A DNA stretch of 64,000 nucleotides, from NCBI GenBank assembly GCA_012727555.1, contig JAAYGT010000063.1, forward strand, positions 62,001 to 126,000, written 5' to 3'. Origin of the DNA: Alcaligenaceae bacterium. Lineage in GTDB: Bacteria; Pseudomonadota; Gammaproteobacteria; Burkholderiales; Burkholderiaceae_B. This document shows positions 1 through 8,812 of the stretch, in pieces; position 1 is the first letter of the stretch, and every line of letters starts with the position of its first letter. Below the pieces are notes generated by a model. The model was given only the letters and a program-made list of their open reading frames with translations, made no database searches and was not told the DNA's origin. The translations under genes were made by a program, and so were the position numbers.

Positions 1-1669
1 GGCGCATGAACATCCAGCCGACCGCAATGACAAGCGCAAGATAAATGACCATGTAACGCGTACCGCGCTTGATGATATGACCGACACGCGACTGGTAACG
101 CAGGGTATTGCGTTCAAACCAGCGATTGAATCCACCAAAAAAACGACCACCGGAATGGTGCCCCTTGCTGACAGGTTTCAGCATCGTGGCGCACAGTGCT
201 GGGGTCAGCACAATGGCCACCAGCACGGATAGCCCCATGGCCGAGACAATCGTGATCGAGAACTGTCGGTAGATGACCCCGGTTGAACCACCGAAAAACG
301 CCATCGGCACCAGAACGGCAGAAATTACCAGACCAATACCAATCAGTGCGCCGGTAATCTGATCCATGGATTTGCGTGCGGCCTCAAGGGGGGAAAGGCC
401 CTCTTCCGACATCAGACGCTCGACGTTTTCAACGACCACGATGGCATCGTCCACCAGCAAGCCGATGGCCAGTACAACCCCGAAAAGTGTCAGTGTATTG
501 ATGGAGTATCCAAATGCCGCAAGAATGCCGAATGTACCCAGCAACACCACAGGAATGGCAATGGTGGGAATCAGCGTGGCCCGAAAGTTCTGCAGAAACA
601 GATACATGACCAGGAACACCAGGATCACCGCCTCGATCAGCGTGGAGATGACCCCTTTGATGGAAACCTCGACGAAGGGGGTGGTGTCGTATGCAACCAC
701 GGCTTTCATGCCTTGCGGGAAATTGCGTTCCAGTTCGGCTATGCGTGTCTTGATGCGTTCTGCGGTGTCCAGTGCATTGGCACCTGTGGCCAGTTTGAAA
801 CCCATGCCGGCGGCAGGGTTGCCATTGAAACTGGCCAGAACGCTGTACGATTCACTGCCTTTTTCAATACGCGCCACATCGCGCAAACGCACAACAGCAC
901 CATCGGGCGTGGAGCGCAAAATGATGTTTTCAAACTGTTCAGGTGTTTCAAGCAGCGTTTGGGCGGTAATGGTGGCGTTCAGTTGCTGGCCGGGTACCGA
1001 AGGCAAAGCCCCCAGTTGACCGGCTGATACCTGTGCATTCTGGGCACGAATGGCCAGGATGATGTCATCGGGCACCATGCGGTAATTCTGAAGTTTTTCA
1101 GGATCGATCCAGATACGCATGGCGTACTGGCTGCCAAACACTTCGACTTCACCCACACCGGGTACGCGGCTCAAGGGGTCTTGCAAATTGGAAACAGCAT
1201 AATCGCCCAGGTCAGTGCGCGACAAATTGCCGTCTTCCGAGGCCAGCGCAATCACCATCAGGAAACTGCTGGACGATTTCGTGACTTCAACCCCCTGCCG
1301 TTGTACTTCCTGGGGCAACATGGGCGTTGCAGCAGACAGCTTGTTCTGCACTTGCACCTGCGCGATGTCGGGGTCGGTGCCGGCATCGAACGTGATGGTG
1401 ATGGTCATGGCGCCTGAAGAGTCACTGGTCGATGACATGTACGTCATGCCGTCAATGCCCTTCATTTGCTGCTCAATGACCTGGGTCACCGTGTCTTGCA
1501 TGGTCTGGGCCGATGCGCCCGGATACATGGCACGAATCGTGACCTGGGGGGGCGCGATTTCAGGGTACTGTGCCACCGGCAAGGTAATGATCGATAAACC
1601 GCCGGCCAGCATGATGATCAGTGCAATCACCCAGGCAAAAATGGGCCGGTCAATGAAAAAGCGGGCCAT
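1..1669 (-). CDS. acrB: RND multidrug efflux pump inner-membrane transporter, AcrB type (3' end off window)
   Basis: The first 556 residues or so of a protein that normally has about 1050; the rest lies beyond the left edge. It starts [16 protein letters not shown], the hallmark N-terminus and first transmembrane helix of HAE1-family RND pumps. The porter region follows, then the TM4 segment containing [20 protein letters not shown], whose two adjacent aspartates form the proton relay. It should act as the trimeric inner-membrane engine of a tripartite drug/proton antiporter. The ATG shares one base with the acrA stop (TAATG), so the two are translationally coupled. The specific substrates cannot be told. 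Confidence 0.95.
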   Translation of the reverse strand, partial: MARFFIDRPIFAWVIALIIMLAGGLSIITLPVAQYPEIAPPQVTIRAMYPGASAQTMQDTVTQVIEQQMKGIDGMTYMSSTSDSSGAMTITITFDAGTDPDIAQVQVQNKLSAATPMLPQEVQRQGVEVTKSSSSFLMVIALASEDGNLSRTDLGDYAVSNLQDPLSRVPGVGEVEVFGSQYAMRIWIDPEKLQNYRMVPDDIILAIRAQNAQVSAGQLGALPSVPGQQLNATITAQTLLETPEQFENIILRSTPDGAVVRLRDVARIEKGSESYSVLASFNGNPAAGMGFKLATGANALDTAERIKTRIAELERNFPQGMKAVVAYDTTPFVEVSIKGVISTLIEAVILVFLVMYLFLQNFRATLIPTIAIPVVLLGTFGILAAFGYSINTLTLFGVVLAIGLLVDDAIVVVENVERLMSEEGLSPLEAARKSMDQITGALIGIGLVISAVLVPMAFFGGSTGVIYRQFSITIVSAMGLSVLVAIVLTPALCATMLKPVSKGHHSGGRFFGGFNRWFERNTLRYQSRVGHIIKRGTRYMVIYLALVIAVGWMFMR

Positions 1670-2817
1670 TATTGTGCCTCCCAGGGTGTGGTGTTGGCTT
1701 TGGCACCCGGTCGAACCTTCTGCACGCCTTCAACGATCACCTGGTCACCGGCTTGAAGGCCGTCATCGATCAGCCACTGATCACCAACCGTGCGGTTGGC
1801 CTGCAGCACCCGCAATTCGACAACCCCGTCTTTATTCACGACCAGTGCGGTTGCCTGCCCCTGAGGATTGCGTGTGACGGCGCGCTGGGGGACCAGAACG
1901 GCATTTTCCCGCACACCTTCCTCAAGTACGGCACGCACATACATACCGGGCAAAAGTTCATAGCGTGGATTCGGGAAAATGGCACGCAATGTGACCATGC
2001 CCGTATTTGGATCAACGCGCGCATCGGAAAATTGCAGCTCACCCGTTTCCTGGTAGGCACTGCCGTCTTCCAGAACCAGACGTACATTGGCTTTGGAGCC
2101 TGCCGACGACTTCAGAAGGCCACTTTCAAGTGCCCTGCGCAAACGCAGCATATCGACACTGGACTGAGTGACATCGACATAGACGGGATTCAGTTGCTGG
2201 ATTGTGGTGAGAGCGTTGGCCTGATTAGCCGACAGCAAAGCTCCCGGTGTGATGCTGGACTGACCGATACGACCGCTGATCGGTGCTTTGATGCGTGTGT
2301 ATTCAAGGTTGATGCGGGCCATGTCAAGCGCCGCACGTGCTGAGGCCACTTCTGCCTGAGCCTGCTGCAGTTCAGCCTGGGCGGTATCGTTTGCCTGGGC
2401 GCTGACGGCCTTGATCTTGACCAGCTCTTTGTGGCGATCCGCTGTGACGCGTGCCACTTTCAGATTGGCTTCCGCTTTGGCCAGCGCAGCCTTTGCCGAA
2501 TCAAGGTTCGCTTTGTACGTAGCATCGTCAATTTCATACAGAACCTGGCCTTCGGTGACATCGGAACCTTCTTCAAAAAGGCGTCGCTTCACAATACCGT
2601 TGACCTGAGGCCGTACTTCAGAGACCAGAAACGCAGCGGTACGACCTGGCAATTCGGTGTTCAAGGGCACACTGGCGGGCTCGATCGTGATGACTGATAC
2701 CTGGGGAGCTGCGGGTGGTGCCCCTTGCGCAACCGGCTCGCTGCAGGCCGCCACGAAAATCGCCGCAGCGGTTACTGCGGCGATGCGGAACACCGAACGT
2801 TGTGTGGCTGACTTCAT
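1669..2817 (-). CDS. acrA: RND efflux periplasmic adaptor lipoprotein, AcrA type
   Basis: A 382-residue membrane-fusion protein. Residues 1-25 form a lipoprotein signal ending in the lipobox VAAC, so mature Cys25 should be lipid-anchored in the inner membrane. Next comes a biotinyl-lipoyl half motif ([19 protein letters not shown]), an alpha-helical hairpin of about residues 100-170 rich in Ala/Gln/Lys, the second lipoyl half and beta-barrel domains. It bridges AcrB to an outer-membrane channel; no TolC-like gene is visible here. It is first in the operon, reading leftwards and divergent from the TetR gene, which is the usual repressor arrangement. Confidence 0.95.
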   Translation of the reverse strand: MKSATQRSVFRIAAVTAAAIFVAACSEPVAQGAPPAAPQVSVITIEPASVPLNTELPGRTAAFLVSEVRPQVNGIVKRRLFEEGSDVTEGQVLYEIDDATYKANLDSAKAALAKAEANLKVARVTADRHKELVKIKAVSAQANDTAQAELQQAQAEVASARAALDMARINLEYTRIKAPISGRIGQSSITPGALLSANQANALTTIQQLNPVYVDVTQSSVDMLRLRRALESGLLKSSAGSKANVRLVLEDGSAYQETGELQFSDARVDPNTGMVTLRAIFPNPRYELLPGMYVRAVLEEGVRENAVLVPQRAVTRNPQGQATALVVNKDGVVELRVLQANRTVGDQWLIDDGLQAGDQVIVEGVQKVRPGAKANTTPWEAQ

Positions 2818-2840
2818 GAATGATGACCTCTGTCAATTAA

Positions 2841-2900
2841 CTGTACTGTACGGTCAGTTTACGCTTGACAAAAGTTGGCTGTCAAGCAAAACTGTACAGA
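2841..2900. promoter_or_regulatory. Divergent acrA/tetR promoter-operator region
   Basis: This 107-base intergenic region holds nested symmetry. A perfect inverted repeat GCTTGACA (2863-2870) / TGTCAAGC (2880-2887) places a TTGACA -35-like hexamer on each strand, facing away from each other. It is flanked by near-perfect palindromes: ACTGTAC T GTACGGT (2840-2854) and CTGTACAG (2892-2899). The ACTGTAC word recurs on both sides, as expected for a dimeric TetR repressor controlling both genes. The -10 boxes are weak and their exact positions are uncertain. Operator function is inferred from symmetry and context. Confidence 0.6.
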
Positions 2901-2924
2901 TGAGTTCAGGAAAGGAGTGCATTG

Positions 2925-3548
2925 ATGCGTAAAAAAACAGAGACCCGACGCAGTACGATACTGGGTCATGCCCTTGATATTTTTCGCAAAGAGGGTTTTG
3001 AGCGCGCATCGATGTCGCAGATTGCTGCACAAGTTGGCGGATCAAAAGCAACACTTTACAACTATTTTTCTTCCAAGGAAGAATTGTTGCTTGAGGCCAT
3101 GCTGGAGTCCGGCAAGAAGCATTGTGACAGCATTCTGGCCCTCTTGAGCGATGACAATCATTTTCCCGACCAGTTATTACGTTTTGTGTGTTCTTTGCTG
3201 CGGATTCTCAATTCGGCAGAAACCGTGGAAATTTTACGGGTTGCCATTTCAGTAGGAGGCAATACCGACGTTGGGCGACAATTCTATGAACGGGGTACTC
3301 AAACGGTGTGGCCCGTTATCGCAGAACGTTTGAAACAGGAAATCGGTAAAGGTCACTTGCGCGCAGAAGACCCTGATGTCATGGCCATGCATCTACGCTG
3401 GTTGTGTGAAGCGGATCTGGTCAAGAACTTGCTGGGTGCCGCACCCGCCATGCTGGATGACGAGATTGAAGCCAAGGCACGCAGCATCACGGCCATGTTT
3501 CTGGGTTTTTATGGCGCAATGGCCGCCCGGCAGCCCCTGCCTTCCTGA
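2925..3548 (+). CDS. TetR/AcrR family transcriptional repressor
   Basis: A 207-residue TetR-family regulator. The N-terminal helix-turn-helix runs from about residue 8 to 55 (ILGHALDIFRKEGFERAS, MSQIAAQVGGSKATLYNYF), the family signature ending in the recognition helix and YFSSKEEL. The C-terminal ligand-binding domain is helical and cannot be assigned a ligand. The ATG at 2925 is preceded by AAAGGAG seven bases upstream, so the in-frame TTG just before it is not the start. It is divergent from acrAB and is probably its drug-responsive repressor. A strong terminator follows. Confidence 0.92.
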   Translation: MRKKTETRRSTILGHALDIFRKEGFERASMSQIAAQVGGSKATLYNYFSSKEELLLEAMLESGKKHCDSILALLSDDNHFPDQLLRFVCSLLRILNSAETVEILRVAISVGGNTDVGRQFYERGTQTVWPVIAERLKQEIGKGHLRAEDPDVMAMHLRWLCEADLVKNLLGAAPAMLDDEIEAKARSITAMFLGFYGAMAARQPLPS

Positions 3549-3563
3549 GCACCGATGGTGCTG

Positions 3564-3599
3564 AATGAAAAAAGCCCCGGTCAAGGGGCTTTTTTCATT
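3564..3599. terminator. Bidirectional intrinsic terminator after tetR
   Basis: AGCCCC (3573-3578) pairs with GGGGCT (3585-3590) around a GGTCAA loop. The stem extends through an A-run on the left and a T-run on the right (AATGAAAAAAGCCCC mirrored to the other side), so it can terminate transcription from either strand. It separates tetR from the convergent ppsA gene. Confidence 0.9.
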
Positions 3600-3681
3600 C
3601 GCTTGGCCAGTACGGACTGATCAGTTGGCGCTGTGATGGCACGAAAAAGCCGGGAACACAGCGCGTAAACACAAGCCCGGA

Positions 3682-6048
3682 TTACCGGCGTGCCAGACGT
3701 TGCCAGGTATCGACAACGGTGTCGGGGTTCAGCGACATGGACAAAATACCCTGATCACGCAGCCAGTTGGCCAGGTCGGGGTGGTCACTGGGGCCCTGGC
3801 CGCAAATACCAACGTACTTGCCAGCCTTGAGGCAGGCCTGAATGGCACGTGTGAGCATGAACTGGACGGCTGGATCACGCTCGTCGAAGTCGGCCGCAAG
3901 CAGTTCCATGCCGGAATCGCGGTCGAGGCCCAGGGTGAGCTGGGTCATGTCGTTGGAACCAATGGAAAAGCCATCGAAGTGCTGCAGGAACTCTTCGGCA
4001 AGAATGGCATTCGATGGCACTTCACACATCATGATGACACGCAGGCCGTTGCGACCGCGCTCAAGGCCGTTATTTGCAAGGAGCTCGATGACTTTTGCCG
4101 CCTGTGGCAGCGTACGTACGAAGGGCACCATGATCTCGACGTTGGTGAGGCCCATTTCGTCGCGAACCTTGCGCAGGGCTTCGCATTCCATGCGGAAGCA
4201 TTCCTGGAAGTCTTCGGAAATGTAGCGGGCCGCGCCGCGGAAGCCGAGCATGGGATTTTCTTCCTCGGGTTCATAGCGTGAACCGCCCACCAGTTTGCGG
4301 TACTCGTTGGATTTGAAATCGGACAGACGGACGATGACGGGCTTGGGATAAAAGGCAGCCGCCAGTGTAGCCACACCTTCAGCCAGTTTTTCAACAAAGA
4401 ATGCACGTGGGCTGGCATAGCCACGCGCAGCCGATTCAACAGCCTGTTTCAGTTCGCTGTCGATGTTGGGGTAATCGAGAACGGCTTTGGGGTGGACGGC
4501 AATGTTGTTGTTGATGATGAATTCAAGGCGGGCAAGACCAATACCGGCATTGGGGATCTGGGAGAAATCGAAGGCCAGTTGGGGATTGCCCACGTTCATC
4601 ATGACTTTCAGGCCGATATCGGGCATTTCACCCCAGCGTACTTCCTCGATTTCGGTTTCGATGAGACCTTCGTAGATGCGACCCTCATCACCTTCGGCAC
4701 ACGAAACGGTGACTTCCTGACCATTCTTGAGGATGTCGGTGGCATTCGCGCAACCGACAACCGCAGGAATACCCAGTTCACGCGCAATGATGGCGGCGTG
4801 GCAGGTACGGCCGCCACGGTTGGTGACAATGGCGGACGCCAGTTTCATGACCGGTTCCCAGTTGGGGTCGGTCATGTCGGTGACAAGGATATCGCCGGCA
4901 CGGACCTGATCCATTTCGGAGACATCGGCAACGATACGCACTTTGCCCGAACCGATTTTCTGGCCAATGGCACGACCGGTAACCAGGACTTCACCTGTTG
5001 CTTTCAGGCGGTAACGTTCCTGAACGTCGTTGTTCTGCTGTTGGGATTTAACGGTTTCGGGGCGTGCTTGCAGAATGTAGATTTTGCCGTCGATGCCGTC
5101 ACGACCCCATTCGATGTCCATGGGACGCTGGTAGTGTTTTTCAATGATGACGGCGTAGCGTGCCAGTTCAATGACTTCGTCGTCGGTCAGGGAATAGCGG
5201 TTGCGCTCGGAGACCGGGACATCGACGGTGCGTACGGCATGGCCCGAGGTGCGCTCGATATCGAATTCCATTTTGATGAGCTTGGAACCGATACGGCGGC
5301 TGACGATGGGGTTGTGACCGGACGCCAGGGTGGGTTTGAACACGTAGAATTCGTCGGGATTGACGGCACCCTGAACGACAGTTTCACCCAGACCATAGGA
5401 GGACGTGATGAACACGACGTCGTCGAAACCGGATTCGGTATCGAGGGTGAACATGACCCCTGCACTGCCGCAATCGGAACGGACCATGCGTTGAATACCG
5501 GCAGAAAGTGCGACATCGGCGTGCGCATAGCCTTTGTGAACGCGGTAGGAAATGGCGCGGTCGTTATAAAGCGAGGCAAAGACGTGACGGATTTTTTCGA
5601 GGACTTCATCGATGCCGACAACGTTCAGGTAGGTTTCCTGCTGACCGGCAAACGAGGCATCGGGAAGGTCTTCGGCAGTGGCCGAAGAACGCACGGCAAA
5701 TGAACCCTTGCCGTCAGCATCGAGTGCAGCAAACGCAGCGCGGATCTGATCTTCAAGCGCTTGCGGAAAAGGCGTGTCGATGATCCATTGACGGATTTCA
5801 GCACCGGCAACCGCCAGATCGCGGACATCGTCGGGATCGAGTGTGGTCAGGCGGTTGGCAATGCGCGTGTCGAGCTGCGTTGACTTGAGGAAGTCGCGAA
5901 ACGCTTCGGCAGTGGTGGCAAAACCACCAGGTACACGTACACCGGCACCCGACAACTGGCTGATCATTTCACCCAGCGAGGCATTCTTGCCGCCGACCGT
6001 GTCGACATCGGTCATGCGAAGCTGCTCGAATGAGACTACATAGGACAT
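3682..6048 (-). CDS. ppsA: Phosphoenolpyruvate synthase
   Basis: A 788-residue PEP synthase that makes PEP, AMP and phosphate from pyruvate, ATP and water for gluconeogenesis. The N-terminal nucleotide-binding half includes [11 protein letters not shown] near residue 20 and the [12 protein letters not shown] region. The central phosphohistidine domain carries [20 protein letters not shown] with the catalytic His, and the C-terminal PEP/pyruvate barrel includes the Cys motif [12 protein letters not shown]. Length and domain order match the family. An AAGGTG ribosome site precedes the ATG. It is divergent from ppsR, whose product controls this enzyme through reversible threonine phosphorylation. 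Confidence 0.97.
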   Translation of the reverse strand: MSYVVSFEQLRMTDVDTVGGKNASLGEMISQLSGAGVRVPGGFATTAEAFRDFLKSTQLDTRIANRLTTLDPDDVRDLAVAGAEIRQWIIDTPFPQALEDQIRAAFAALDADGKGSFAVRSSATAEDLPDASFAGQQETYLNVVGIDEVLEKIRHVFASLYNDRAISYRVHKGYAHADVALSAGIQRMVRSDCGSAGVMFTLDTESGFDDVVFITSSYGLGETVVQGAVNPDEFYVFKPTLASGHNPIVSRRIGSKLIKMEFDIERTSGHAVRTVDVPVSERNRYSLTDDEVIELARYAVIIEKHYQRPMDIEWGRDGIDGKIYILQARPETVKSQQQNNDVQERYRLKATGEVLVTGRAIGQKIGSGKVRIVADVSEMDQVRAGDILVTDMTDPNWEPVMKLASAIVTNRGGRTCHAAIIARELGIPAVVGCANATDILKNGQEVTVSCAEGDEGRIYEGLIETEIEEVRWGEMPDIGLKVMMNVGNPQLAFDFSQIPNAGIGLARLEFIINNNIAVHPKAVLDYPNIDSELKQAVESAARGYASPRAFFVEKLAEGVATLAAAFYPKPVIVRLSDFKSNEYRKLVGGSRYEPEEENPMLGFRGAARYISEDFQECFRMECEALRKVRDEMGLTNVEIMVPFVRTLPQAAKVIELLANNGLERGRNGLRVIMMCEVPSNAILAEEFLQHFDGFSIGSNDMTQLTLGLDRDSGMELLAADFDERDPAVQFMLTRAIQACLKAGKYVGICGQGPSDHPDLANWLRDQGILSMSLNPDTVVDTWQRLARR

Positions 6049-6316
6049 AAGTCACCTTTGACAATATAGAGGAAAGCGAGTTTGCCGAATACACACGAAA
6101 ACACCGGCGAACCGGATACGACACCGAAAACGGCAGGCATGGAGCTGAAAACCGGCATGGCGCGATTGCGGGACACGCATCGTGGCTGAACAACACATGC
6201 CCGGCTTTTGCGTACAGATTTTGTGTACTTGGCAAACCTGCCTTGCGGGCCAGGAAGCCGACTGTTAATCTTCAAGATTGTACCTTTTCTCCCGCTTGAT
6301 GCGCTTAAAAAATTCC
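6049..6316. promoter_or_regulatory. ppsA/ppsR divergent intergenic region
   Basis: A gene-free stretch of 268 bases between two divergent genes that must hold both promoters. On the minus strand a TATATT -10-like box lies close to the ppsA start (around 6064-6069) with no convincing -35. On the plus strand a perfect 6-1-6 palindrome, AATCTT C AAGATT (6267-6279), lies 38 bases before the ppsR start. I see no good consensus promoter, no small ORF with a ribosome site and no terminator here. The palindrome may be an operator but this is only suggested by its position. Confidence 0.3.
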
Positions 6317-7150
6317 ATGGCCTCTTCTACCAGCGAACGTATTGTTTTTGTGGTTTCCGACAGCACAGGCATTACGGCTGAAACATTCAGCAATTCCGTT
6401 CTGTCGCAATTCGATCAGGTGCAGTTCAAAATCATACGGGTACCCTTCATCGATACCCCTGAAAAGGCGGCCGCCGCCGCCGAGCGCATCAATCGTTCTG
6501 CCGCCGAACACAATGCACCACCGCTGGTTTTCAGTACATTGGTCAATGCAGAAAGCGTGCGGGCCATACAAACGGCCAACTGCGTTTTTCTTGATCTGTT
6601 CAGTGCATTTGTGCAGCACATTGAAAGTGCGCTTGGCATCCAGTCCAGCCATTCCATTGGCCGTTCGCACATGGATGCACAATCCGAACAATATAAAAAA
6701 CGCATTGAAGCCATCAACTTCACCTTGGCGCACGATGATGGCCAGTACGTGAATGGTCTGGAGCAGGCCGATGTCATTCTTGTGGGGGTTTCGCGCTGCG
6801 GCAAAACGCCAACCAGCCTTTATCTGGCCATGCAATATGCCATCAAGGCTGCCAACTTTCCCCTGATCCCCGATGACTTCGACCGCGGCAACCTGCCGGC
6901 AACGCTGGCCCCGTACCGCAAGAAACTGTTTGGTTTGTCCATCCAGCCCGACCGTCTGTCTGAAATCCGCAATGAACGGCGCCCCAACAGCCAGTATGCA
7001 TCGCTCAAGCAGTGTCGACACGAAGTCGCCGAAGCCGAACGTCTCATGCGCATGGAAAACATCCCCTGGCTTTCAACCACAACGCGCTCCATCGAAGAGA
7101 TCGCTACCAAGGTGCTCGATGAAGTCGGTCTTGATCGCCGCTCATTCTGA
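6317..7150 (+). CDS. ppsR: PEP synthase regulatory protein (kinase/pyrophosphorylase, DUF299)
   Basis: A 277-residue bifunctional regulator. It inactivates PEP synthase by ADP-dependent threonine phosphorylation and reactivates it by phosphate-dependent dephosphorylation. The N-terminus IVFVVSDSTGITAETFS and the P-loop-like GVSRCGKTPTSLYLAMQYA near residue 156 are family signatures. ATG 6317 gives the usual family length and N-terminus. In-frame ATG 6299 and TTG 6278 lie upstream, and no start has a clear ribosome site. Divergence from its substrate gene ppsA supports the call. Confidence 0.93.
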   Translation: MASSTSERIVFVVSDSTGITAETFSNSVLSQFDQVQFKIIRVPFIDTPEKAAAAAERINRSAAEHNAPPLVFSTLVNAESVRAIQTANCVFLDLFSAFVQHIESALGIQSSHSIGRSHMDAQSEQYKKRIEAINFTLAHDDGQYVNGLEQADVILVGVSRCGKTPTSLYLAMQYAIKAANFPLIPDDFDRGNLPATLAPYRKKLFGLSIQPDRLSEIRNERRPNSQYASLKQCRHEVAEAERLMRMENIPWLSTTTRSIEEIATKVLDEVGLDRRSF

Positions 7151-7201
7151 TCTGCATGAAATTTTGTGCGGTGGCTTGCTGAACAGGCTGCCGAACGCCC
7201 T

Positions 7202-8011
7202 TTATTGAAGCGGCTTTTGCCTCATGAACTGGCGCCTGTGCTCGAACAGGCAGATGCCTGCCGCCACGCCCACATTCAATGATTCAACCTGGGGAACCTG
7301 TGGAATAAAAACGCGCTGTTGCGCTTTTTTCTGCAAGATCGGGTCAACACCCTGCCCTTCATGGCCCACCACCCACACGGCCTGTTCCGGCAATTGGGTG
7401 TCATAAAGTGAAACGGCATTATCCAGGCTGGTTGCCAGTAATGGAATCTCGAGATACTCGCATTCTGCGACCAGATCAATGTGCTCATGCACCGCCAGCA
7501 CAAAATGGGCGCCCTGGGCACTGCGCAAGACTTTCGGCGACCAGGCCGCCGCCGACCCGACCGCCAGATACACATGATGGATTCCTGCCGCTGCCGCCGT
7601 TCTGAGCAGCGTGCCAACATTGCCGGGATCCTGGATACGATCCAGCCACAGGCTGGTTTCAATGATACGTTGCGGACGAACAGGTTGCGGCGCCACAGCC
7701 AGAAAAATGACTCCTTGGCCGTTTTCCACATTAGAAATGGATTTGAACAGCGCATCAGGAAAGCAGACGATACGCTCTGCTTCGATGCGGCCGGCAAGTT
7801 GTATGATCGGCGGCTGCCCTGCCCTGGACTCACTCACGATCATCAGTTCAGGTTGTGACTGGTGGTCAAGCCAGGCCCGACACAGATGCTCGCCTTCCAG
7901 CACCATACGGTAGGCCCTGCCTTGGGGGGTCTGTACTTTTTCGGCGCGTCCTTGTGACAGACGCACCAGGCGTTTGAATAATGGGTTGTCACGTGAACTG
8001 ATGAATTTCAT
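7202..8011 (-). CDS. TrmH/SpoU-family 2'-O-ribose RNA methyltransferase
   Basis: A 269-residue SPOUT methyltransferase using S-adenosylmethionine to methylate a ribose 2'-OH, probably in 23S rRNA; the target nucleotide cannot be fixed. The N-terminal substrate-binding domain (MKFISSRDNPLFKRLVRLSQ) is followed by motif 1 LDRIQDPGNVGTLLRTA, motif 2 WVVGHEGQGVDP and motif 3 VPQVESLNVGVAAGICLFE, which form the trefoil knot. It ends the rpsB-to-rnhB operon. Its start codon directly abuts a HEARO/IscB insertion: the preceding ORF ends TGATG, sharing one base with this ATG, and there is no Shine-Dalgarno in the usual window. Translation may now depend on reinitiation. Confidence 0.9.
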   Translation of the reverse strand: MKFISSRDNPLFKRLVRLSQGRAEKVQTPQGRAYRMVLEGEHLCRAWLDHQSQPELMIVSESRAGQPPIIQLAGRIEAERIVCFPDALFKSISNVENGQGVIFLAVAPQPVRPQRIIETSLWLDRIQDPGNVGTLLRTAAAAGIHHVYLAVGSAAAWSPKVLRSAQGAHFVLAVHEHIDLVAECEYLEIPLLATSLDNAVSLYDTQLPEQAVWVVGHEGQGVDPILQKKAQQRVFIPQVPQVESLNVGVAAGICLFEHRRQFMRQKPLQ

Positions 8012-8505
8012 CAGATTTCGCGGGAAACCTCGGCCTTCAGGCCGGGTAGGGATAGCCAGGCACGTGAAACGTGCCCTACTCCCGCATCTCCTTTTGAAAT
8101 TGCTATCCTTGAGTAGCCGTAGCCATCGCTACGTTGAATGATTCGACAGTGTTTGTGCGATACGCCTTGCACCACAGTGCTGCCAGCCTGAATATTGAAA
8201 CTGCCCGATGCGCGCACAGCCACGCGGCCGACATAACGGCCTGCCTTCTTGCTCGAGGCCGGTACGGTTGCTTCGACAGTTTCGGTATCACGCACCAATG
8301 CCAGGCCGGTGGCTTTACTGCCGGGATCGATCGTGATGCGCAGCGGTTGGAAGCCGCAGGATTTAGCGTGGCGATCTATGAGCCGGATCACAAAGGGCAC
8401 CAGCCGATGCACACGTGCACGTCCGGCGGCCAATAACTTGCGGGCGCGCTTTTCACTGCACGGCATCAGTGGCTTGCCACTGCGATCCAACACAAACACC
8501 GACAT
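8011..8505 (-). pseudogene. iscB: Internally deleted IscB (in-frame remnant of 164 residues)
   Basis: IscB is the RNA-guided nuclease family ancestral to Cas9, normally about 400-500 residues. Residues 1-45 here are the PLMP/RRXRR region (SVFVLDRSGKPLMPCSEKRA, then GRARVHRLVPF). Residues 56-72 are RuvC-I (RITIDPGSKATGLALVR, with catalytic Asp60). Around residue 74-78 the sequence jumps to the IscB C-terminal domain (KKAGRYVGRVAVRASGSFN, then GVSHKHCR and DGYGYS). The bridge helix, RuvC-II, HNH and RuvC-III are missing, so DNA cleavage is not expected. The frame is open throughout. ATG 8505 has AAGGAG five bases upstream; an upstream in-frame extension to 8763 would translate the omega-RNA and is rejected. 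The last residues are encoded by the element's right-end hairpin. Confidence 0.85.
8031..8044 (-). repeat. Right-end subterminal hairpin of the HEARO element
   Basis: CGGCCT TC AGGCCG forms a perfect 6-bp stem on either strand. It is the same stem as at the left end, with loop TC instead of TT, and lies about 20 bases inside the ATGA junction. Being inside the iscB frame, it also encodes part of that protein's C-terminus. Confidence 0.85.
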
Positions 8506-8812
8506 GCGATCTCCTTGAATAAGTTGCCGTCTTTCCGGCTGCCAGCGATTACTCGCCTTGTGACGCAAACCTTGCGGTTTGTCTCCCCTCGACCATGTTG
8601 TCAGCCAGTTGAAAGCGCAATGCCTTCGATCACCGCCCGTTTCGTGCCAACCCGGGGCTTGTCTGCTGCGGTGATTTCCAGAGCCTGGAACTGAGGAAGC
8701 ATTCCAGGGTGGGTCTTCTGACTTGCTGACAACGTAGCGCCTTGCGGCACTGGGTCTGGTCAATCTCAGACTTGAAAAGCGCTAACTCCACAAGCCTCGG
8801 CCTTTAGGCCGG
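8506..8812 (-). ncRNA. HEARO / IscB omega-RNA scaffold
   Basis: The roughly 300 bases between the left end and iscB fold strongly on the minus strand, in the position where IscB omega-RNAs are encoded. Pairings seen: a long-range 9-bp stem GTTGTCAGC (8725-8733) with GCTGACAAC (8597-8605); an 8-bp stem ATCACCGC (8668-8675) with GCGGTGAT (8629-8636); TTCCAG (8685-8690) with CTGGAA (8676-8681); CAAACC/GGTTTG capped by a GCAA tetraloop (8566-8581); GTGCC-GCAA-GGCGC near 8737-8750; and GCCG/CGGC just before the iscB ribosome site. Family knowledge places the guide at the RNA 5' end, so it would be copied from the adjoining rnhB 3' end. Expression is not shown by sequence. Confidence 0.82.
8798..8811 (-). 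repeat. Left-end subterminal hairpin of the HEARO element
   Basis: CGGCCT TT AGGCCG forms a perfect 6-bp stem. On the minus strand the GGCCTAAAGGCC core supplies the TAA stop codon of rnhB, which shows the element invaded the very 3' end of that gene. Confidence 0.85.

Noticed and set aside
4492-5703. Long open frame of about 403 codons antisense to ppsA
   Set aside because: It is a shadow of the highly conserved ppsA gene in a GC-rich genome; it has no ribosome site and no recognisable domain.
8506-8763. Upstream in-frame extension of the IscB relic to a 250-residue protein
   Set aside because: It would translate the structured omega-RNA, has no ribosome site, and the real start at 8505 has AAGGAG at ideal spacing and matches the IscB N-terminus.
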